Below, piece after piece: positions 60,506 through 64,000 of a stretch of DNA of 64,000 nucleotides. A program made the translations under genes and the position numbers. Below the pieces are notes generated by a model that worked only from the letters and a program-made list of their open reading frames with translations, was not told where the DNA came from and ran no database searches. Position 1 is the first letter of the stretch. Every line of letters begins with the position of its first letter. The stretch is taken from NCBI RefSeq assembly GCF_039542905.1, contig NZ_BAABIS010000001.1, forward strand, positions 2,418,001 through 2,482,000. Reading direction: 5' to 3'. Source of the stretch: Kitasatospora terrestris (lineage in GTDB: Bacteria > Actinomycetota > Actinomycetes > Streptomycetales > Streptomycetaceae).

Positions 60506-60528
60506 CAAACGCGCGGGGTCGGCGGCGG

Positions 60529-60717
60529 CTACTCCAGCCCGGGCAGCGTGTCCTGGTCGCCGGGGACCGCCGCCGAGGCCGGGTCCGGAGTGCGGCACTC
60601 CGGGCCGAGGCGCAGGATCCGGGACTCGGGGTCGTGCAGGGGCCGCCCGCAGCGGCGGCAGCGGACCGTGGTCCGGGGCGCGGGCGGGATCGGCGGCAGC
60701 AGGGCGGGATCGGGCAT
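60529..60717 (-). CDS. DUF6011-type zinc-ribbon-like small protein
   Basis: A 62-aa protein with RCRRCGRPLHDPESRILRLG and PECR: the Cys pair at C20-x2-C23 and a later Cys near 41 look like half of a zinc ribbon, matching the short DUF6011 family as I remember it. The function is unknown. No ribosome site is seen before the ATG at 60717, 60 bp from the divergent exonuclease start. Confidence 0.75.
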   Translation of the reverse strand: MPDPALLPPIPPAPRTTVRCRRCGRPLHDPESRILRLGPECRTPDPASAAVPGDQDTLPGLE

Positions 60718-60777
60718 CGCACCAGTGTGCCGGGAAAAGCGCTCGCCTCGGGCCCGGCCGCCCGGCACAATCCCCGC

Positions 60778-61395
60778 ATGCCGGAGAAACAGCGCCTCAC
60801 CCCCACCGTCTACGTGTCGGTCGACATCGAGGCGGACGGCCCGATCCCGGGCCCGTACTCGATGGTGAGCCTGGGCGCGGTGACCGCCGGGTGGCACGAC
60901 GCGGACGGCTTCCGCCGGGCGGACGGCAAGCAGGGCTTCTACCGGGAACTGCGGCCGATCAGCGAGCAGTGGGACCCGCAGGCGCTGGCCGTCTCCGGCC
61001 TGGACCGCACGGCGCTGCTGCGCGACGGCACGGACCCCGCGGCGGCGATGCGGGCGTTCACCGACTGGGTGGAGCGGCTGCGCACCGGCCCGGACGGCCG
61101 CCGGTACCGGCCGGTGATGGTCGGCTACCCGGCGCCGTACGACTGGCTATTCCTCTCCTGGTACCTGGTGCGGTTCACCGGCGGCAGCCCGTTCGGCCAC
61201 TCCGGCTGCCTGGACGTGAAGACGCTGTACGCGGCGCGCGCCGGCGTCCCGCTGGCCTCCGTCGGCAAGCGCTCGATGGCGCGGGGGCTGCTGCCCGACC
61301 TCCCGCACACCCACCACGCGCTCGACGACGCCCGCGAGCAGGCGGTGCTGTTCGCCAACGTGTGGGAGTGGGACGGGGTCAGCCGGTCGGGCTGA
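60778..61395 (+). CDS. DEDDh 3'-5' exonuclease
   Basis: A 205-aa DnaQ/RNase T-like exonuclease. Exo I is SVDIEADGPIPG (D16, E18), Exo II is around GYPAPYDWLFLSWYL (D about 123), and Exo III is THHALDDAREQAVLF (His 180 or 179, D184). Whether it trims DNA or RNA is not known. The stop overlaps the convergent phosphatase gene by 17 bp. Confidence 0.88.
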   Translation: MPEKQRLTPTVYVSVDIEADGPIPGPYSMVSLGAVTAGWHDADGFRRADGKQGFYRELRPISEQWDPQALAVSGLDRTALLRDGTDPAAAMRAFTDWVERLRTGPDGRRYRPVMVGYPAPYDWLFLSWYLVRFTGGSPFGHSGCLDVKTLYAARAGVPLASVGKRSMARGLLPDLPHTHHALDDAREQAVLFANVWEWDGVSRSG

Positions 61396-62509
61396 GGGCG
61401 AGCACCGCGAGGTCGTCGGCGAGGGTGCCGGCGTACCTGCGCACGTCGCGGTCGAGGAAGTCGACCACGGACTCCGGGTCGGTGCCGGGGAGTCGGGCGA
61501 GCCGGGTGTCGAGCGGGTAGAAGTCGCCGGCGGTGTCGCGGGCCTCGCTGACCCCGTCGGTGTGCAGCAGCAGCGTCTCGCCGGGGTGCAGGCGCAGCGT
61601 GGTCGGCAGGTCCGCCCCCACCGCGAGGTACCCGAGGCCGAGCGGCGGCTGCTGGGCGCAGTCGACCGGGCGGACGGTGCCGGGGCGCAGCAGCAGCGGG
61701 GGCAGGTGGCCGCGGTTGACCAGGTCGACCCAGCCGTCGGGGCCGTGCTGGGCGAGCACGGCGGTGACGAAGAGCTCCTCGTCGTGGCGTTCGGCGGCTT
61801 CCCGGCGGACGTGCCGGTCGAGCTGGCGGGCGAGTTCGGTGAGGTCCGGGGTCTCGTGGGCGGCGTTGCGGAAGGCACCGATCACGTCGGCGACGGTGCG
61901 GACCGCCTCCAGGCCCTTGCCCCGGACGTCGCCCAGCAGCACCCGGGTGCCGAAGCGGGTCTCGCACACCTCGTACAGGTCGCCGCCGACGGCCGAGTCG
62001 GCCTGGGCGGGCCGGTAGCGGGCGGCGGCGCGCAGCCCGCCGGTGCGGGTGGGGACGGGACGGAGCACGGCGTGCTGCAGGGTGTCGGCGACGGTGCGGA
62101 CCCGGGCCAGGTCGCGGGCCTGGCGGCGGCGCTGCCAGGCGAGTCCGGCACCCATCGCGCCGGCCAGCGCGGTGGCCAGGTAGGTCCAGAGGTGGTGCTG
62201 CTCCAGCAGGTGGCCGGCGCGGAGCGCGAGCAGGACCTGCAGGACGACGGTGAACACGGTGACGGTGCCGACCGCGACCGGACCGAGGCTGAAGGCCACC
62301 ACCACCGGCAGGACGGTGACCAGGAAGCCCGCCGCCACCGCGCCGGGCACCGCGACTTCGAGGACCAGGTCGACGCCGAGCAGCAGGGCGGGCATCACCC
62401 GGACCCAGGCGGGTGCGCGCAGGGCCTCGGCTGTGGCGGAGTGCCAGCGGTCGGCGAGCGACGGCTGGACCGGTCGAGGCGCCGTCGCCGCGGGTGCGGA
62501 CACCGGCAT
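61379..62509 (-). CDS. Membrane SpoIIE/PP2C-type serine phosphatase
   Basis: A 376-aa protein. About four membrane helices (residues 30-130) precede a cytosolic SpoIIE-type phosphatase domain: SAVGGDLYEV, VLLGDVRGKGLEAVRTVADV, EELFVTAVLAQ, NRGHLPPLLL and a final ADDLAVLALSP, with the metal Asp residues in place. Such enzymes dephosphorylate anti-anti-sigma factors, but no sigma-factor genes are nearby. GAGGAGG precedes the ATG. Confidence 0.9.
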   Translation of the reverse strand: MPVSAPAATAPRPVQPSLADRWHSATAEALRAPAWVRVMPALLLGVDLVLEVAVPGAVAAGFLVTVLPVVVAFSLGPVAVGTVTVFTVVLQVLLALRAGHLLEQHHLWTYLATALAGAMGAGLAWQRRRQARDLARVRTVADTLQHAVLRPVPTRTGGLRAAARYRPAQADSAVGGDLYEVCETRFGTRVLLGDVRGKGLEAVRTVADVIGAFRNAAHETPDLTELARQLDRHVRREAAERHDEELFVTAVLAQHGPDGWVDLVNRGHLPPLLLRPGTVRPVDCAQQPPLGLGYLAVGADLPTTLRLHPGETLLLHTDGVSEARDTAGDFYPLDTRLARLPGTDPESVVDFLDRDVRRYAGTLADDLAVLALSPTG

Positions 62510-62593
62510 GCGGGGCCTCCTCGGGGGCGGCTCGGGGGTGGGAGGACGGTGGTTCCTCCATCCTCGCCGAGCCGCCGGCCCGCCAACTGCCAT

Positions 62594-62621
62594 CGAAGGT
62601 CCCCTCCGCGGGGGACCTTCG
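62594..62621 (-). terminator. Terminator after the P450 gene
   Basis: Hairpin cgaaggtcccc / ggggaccttcg (11-bp arms, 6-nt loop) between the P450 stop and the phosphatase start on the minus strand. Confidence 0.75.
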
Positions 62622-62656
62622 GCCCGGTTCCGCCGCGCCCCGGCGAGCCGCGCCAC

Positions 62657-62701
62657 GGTGCGGTGCGCCCCGGTGCGGTGCGCCCCGGTGCGGTGTGGCG
62701 T
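62657..62701. repeat. Three 15-bp tandem repeats ending at the P450 stop
   Basis: ggtgcggtgcgcccc occurs exactly at 62657-62671 and 62672-62686, followed by a degenerate third copy 62687-62701 that touches the P450 stop codon (62701-62703). Confidence 0.75.
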
Positions 62702-63918
62702 CAGCGCACCGCGACCGGCAGGGTCTGGTATCCGCGCAGGACCAGCCGGTCGCGGCGGACCGGGTCGCCGGCCGGGGCGAGGGCGGGGAAGCGGGTGAGC
62801 AGTGCGGGGAAGGCGACCGCGGCCTCCAGCCGGGCGAGCTGCGCGCCGAGGCAGTAGTGCGGGCCGCCGCCGAAGCTGAGCGGCTGGCTGTCGTGCCGGG
62901 TCGGGTCGAAGCGGTCCGGCTCCGGGAAGCGGGCGGGGTCACGGTTGGCGGCGGCGACCAGCAGGAAGGCCGCGGTGCCGTACGGGGTGGGGACGTCGCC
63001 GACGGCGAGGCCGTCGGCGAGGGCGATCCGGGAGGTGAACTGCACCGGCGAGTCGTACCGCAGCACCTCGTCGGTCAGCCCGGCGGGCCGGATCCGGCCC
63101 TCGCGGACGCCGGCCAGCGCCTCGGGGTGCTCGAAGAGCAGGGCGAGGCCGTTGCCGAGCAGGTTGGTGGTGGTCTCGAAGCCGGCGATCAGCAGCAGCA
63201 CCAGGTTGGCCAGCAGCTCCCGCCCGGAGAGCCGGCCCCGGTCCTGGTCGGCGACCTGGACCAGGGCGCTGACCAGGTCGTCCTCGGGGTGGGCGCGGCG
63301 GCGGGCGGCGAGGTCGGCGAAGTAGCCGGAGAGTTCGTCGGCGGCCTCGTCGGCGGCGTCGAGCTCGTCCTCGGTGGCGATCAGCTCCAGGACGGTGGTC
63401 AGGTCACTGGTCAGGCCGCGGAAGCGGTAGCGGTCCTGCTCGGGGACGCCGAGCAGCTCGCAGATCACGCCGACCGGCAGGCGGAACGCGAAGGCCTCCA
63501 TGAAGTCGACCGGCGAGCCGTCGGCGCCCCGCTCCGCCATCTCCTCCAGCAGCCGGTGGACGGCCGCCGTGACGGCCGGTTCCAGCGCGGCGACCCGGCG
63601 GGCGGTGAAGACCGAGGCGATCAACGAGCGCATCCGGGCGTGGTCGGGTGCGTTGCGCTCCAGGATGGAACGGCTGATCAGCTGCTTGGAGCGGTGGTTC
63701 GGGTACTCCGGGTCCCAGCGGGCGCTCAGCTCCGGGTCGGCGACGCCGAAGCCGGGGGCGCGCAGCGTCCGGTGGACGCCCTCGTAGCCGGAGACCAGCA
63801 CCAGGAACTCGCCGGCCTGCACCGCCGGGCCGAGCTCCTGGGCCGCGCGGTACAGCGGGTACGGGTCCGCCCTGCCCGCCGGGGTCATCAGCTGCTCGAC
63901 GATCGCGGCGCCGTCCAT
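62701..63918 (-). CDS. Cytochrome P450
   Basis: A 405-aa bacterial class I P450. Oxygen-activation motif AGFETTT in the I helix (about 245-251), ExxR in DEVLRYDSP, and the heme loop FGGGPHYCLGAQ with the Cys ligand at about 356. The substrate and the redox partners are unknown; no ferredoxin gene is nearby. The ATG at 63918 has GGGGGAG about 8 nt upstream; an upstream GTG at 63969 would add 17 residues. The window ends 82 bp beyond with no further feature. Confidence 0.92.
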   Translation of the reverse strand: MDGAAIVEQLMTPAGRADPYPLYRAAQELGPAVQAGEFLVLVSGYEGVHRTLRAPGFGVADPELSARWDPEYPNHRSKQLISRSILERNAPDHARMRSLIASVFTARRVAALEPAVTAAVHRLLEEMAERGADGSPVDFMEAFAFRLPVGVICELLGVPEQDRYRFRGLTSDLTTVLELIATEDELDAADEAADELSGYFADLAARRRAHPEDDLVSALVQVADQDRGRLSGRELLANLVLLLIAGFETTTNLLGNGLALLFEHPEALAGVREGRIRPAGLTDEVLRYDSPVQFTSRIALADGLAVGDVPTPYGTAAFLLVAAANRDPARFPEPDRFDPTRHDSQPLSFGGGPHYCLGAQLARLEAAVAFPALLTRFPALAPAGDPVRRDRLVLRGYQTLPVAVR

Positions 63919-64000
63919 GGCCTGCTCCCCCATCCGTCCGGTGGCCCGTACCGGGTTACCGGTGGTCACAACGGCCCGCCGGTCGCGGGAAGTTCCCGTC

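Noticed and set aside
1..64000. tRNA, rRNA and CRISPR arrays
   Set aside because: No TTCGA-type T-loop within a cloverleaf-sized context, no rRNA-like stretch and no regularly spaced repeats with unique spacers were seen; the tandem arrays found have no spacers.

Overview
The window is very GC-rich chromosomal DNA (GTG and even TTG starts, strong third-position GC bias, GGAGG-type ribosome sites) from an actinomycete of the Streptomycetaceae (Streptomyces or Kitasatospora type). The evidence is the gene order: a bcc-aa3 respiratory block, nadA, pspA, cobUTS, pepA, lpd, sucB, lipB, lipA, a DUF4191 gene and glnA. As I recall, the same order is kept in Streptomyces and, more loosely, in Mycobacterium (the Rv2194-Rv2220 stretch). 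No rRNA, tRNA, CRISPR array or transposase was seen.

Layout. 1-7.6 kb: cytochrome bc1 subunits (qcrA, partial at the window edge, and qcrB), then on the minus strand ctaC-ctaD-ctaF for the aa3 oxidase, with a small GntR regulator and a lipoprotein L,D-transpeptidase between them. 7.9-20.6 kb: a cysteine desulfurase-TusA fusion, a PfkB/adenosine-type kinase, erpA, a GNAT protein, a PLP decarboxylase with an Lrp regulator, an MDR oxidoreductase, nadA, pspA/pspAA and small conserved proteins. 20.7-23.2 kb: cobU-cobT-cobS for assembly of the cobalamin nucleotide loop.

23.2-31.0 kb looks like an accessory cassette set into the conserved order between cobS and pepA, and is the most interesting part. 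On the minus strand three genes overlap start-to-stop: a 206-aa WXG/ESX-like partner, an 836-aa polymorphic toxin (WXG-type N-terminus, octapeptide repeats, Pro/Ala/Glu linker, C-terminal R-STS-ExE ADP-ribosyltransferase), and a 1109-aa protein joining an unknown N-terminal domain, a block resembling type VII-secretion-associated proteins, a P-loop NTPase and a beta-propeller-like region. An ADP-ribosylglycohydrolase lies beside them. I read this as a type VII-exported ADP-ribosyltransferase system with a candidate NTPase immunity or chaperone protein and a candidate antidote hydrolase. Secretion, immunity and antidote roles are inference.

31.3-36.4 kb: pepA, lpd and sucB. 36.5-48.7 kb: small conserved genes, a FAD amine-oxidase-like protein, a TPR-type regulator, and a 3-hydroxybutyrate dehydrogenase / MHS transporter / PucR-type regulator set. 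48.8-54.1 kb: lipB-lipA, DUF4191 and RDD membrane proteins, and glnA behind a complete GlnR operator.

54.3-56.2 kb is a decayed region: a DUF6247 gene followed by a twice-frameshifted partner, a truncated minus-strand gene, a TetR-type C-terminal fragment and a broken MFS transporter. 56.3-64 kb: a lipoprotein, a STAND (NB-ARC/TPR) regulator, a DoxX/MarR pair with three matching palindromic operators, a DUF6011 protein, a DEDDh exonuclease, a membrane SpoIIE-type phosphatase and a cytochrome P450. Strong hairpin terminators separate many units. Three sets of short tandem repeats sit directly on the stop codons of minus-strand genes.
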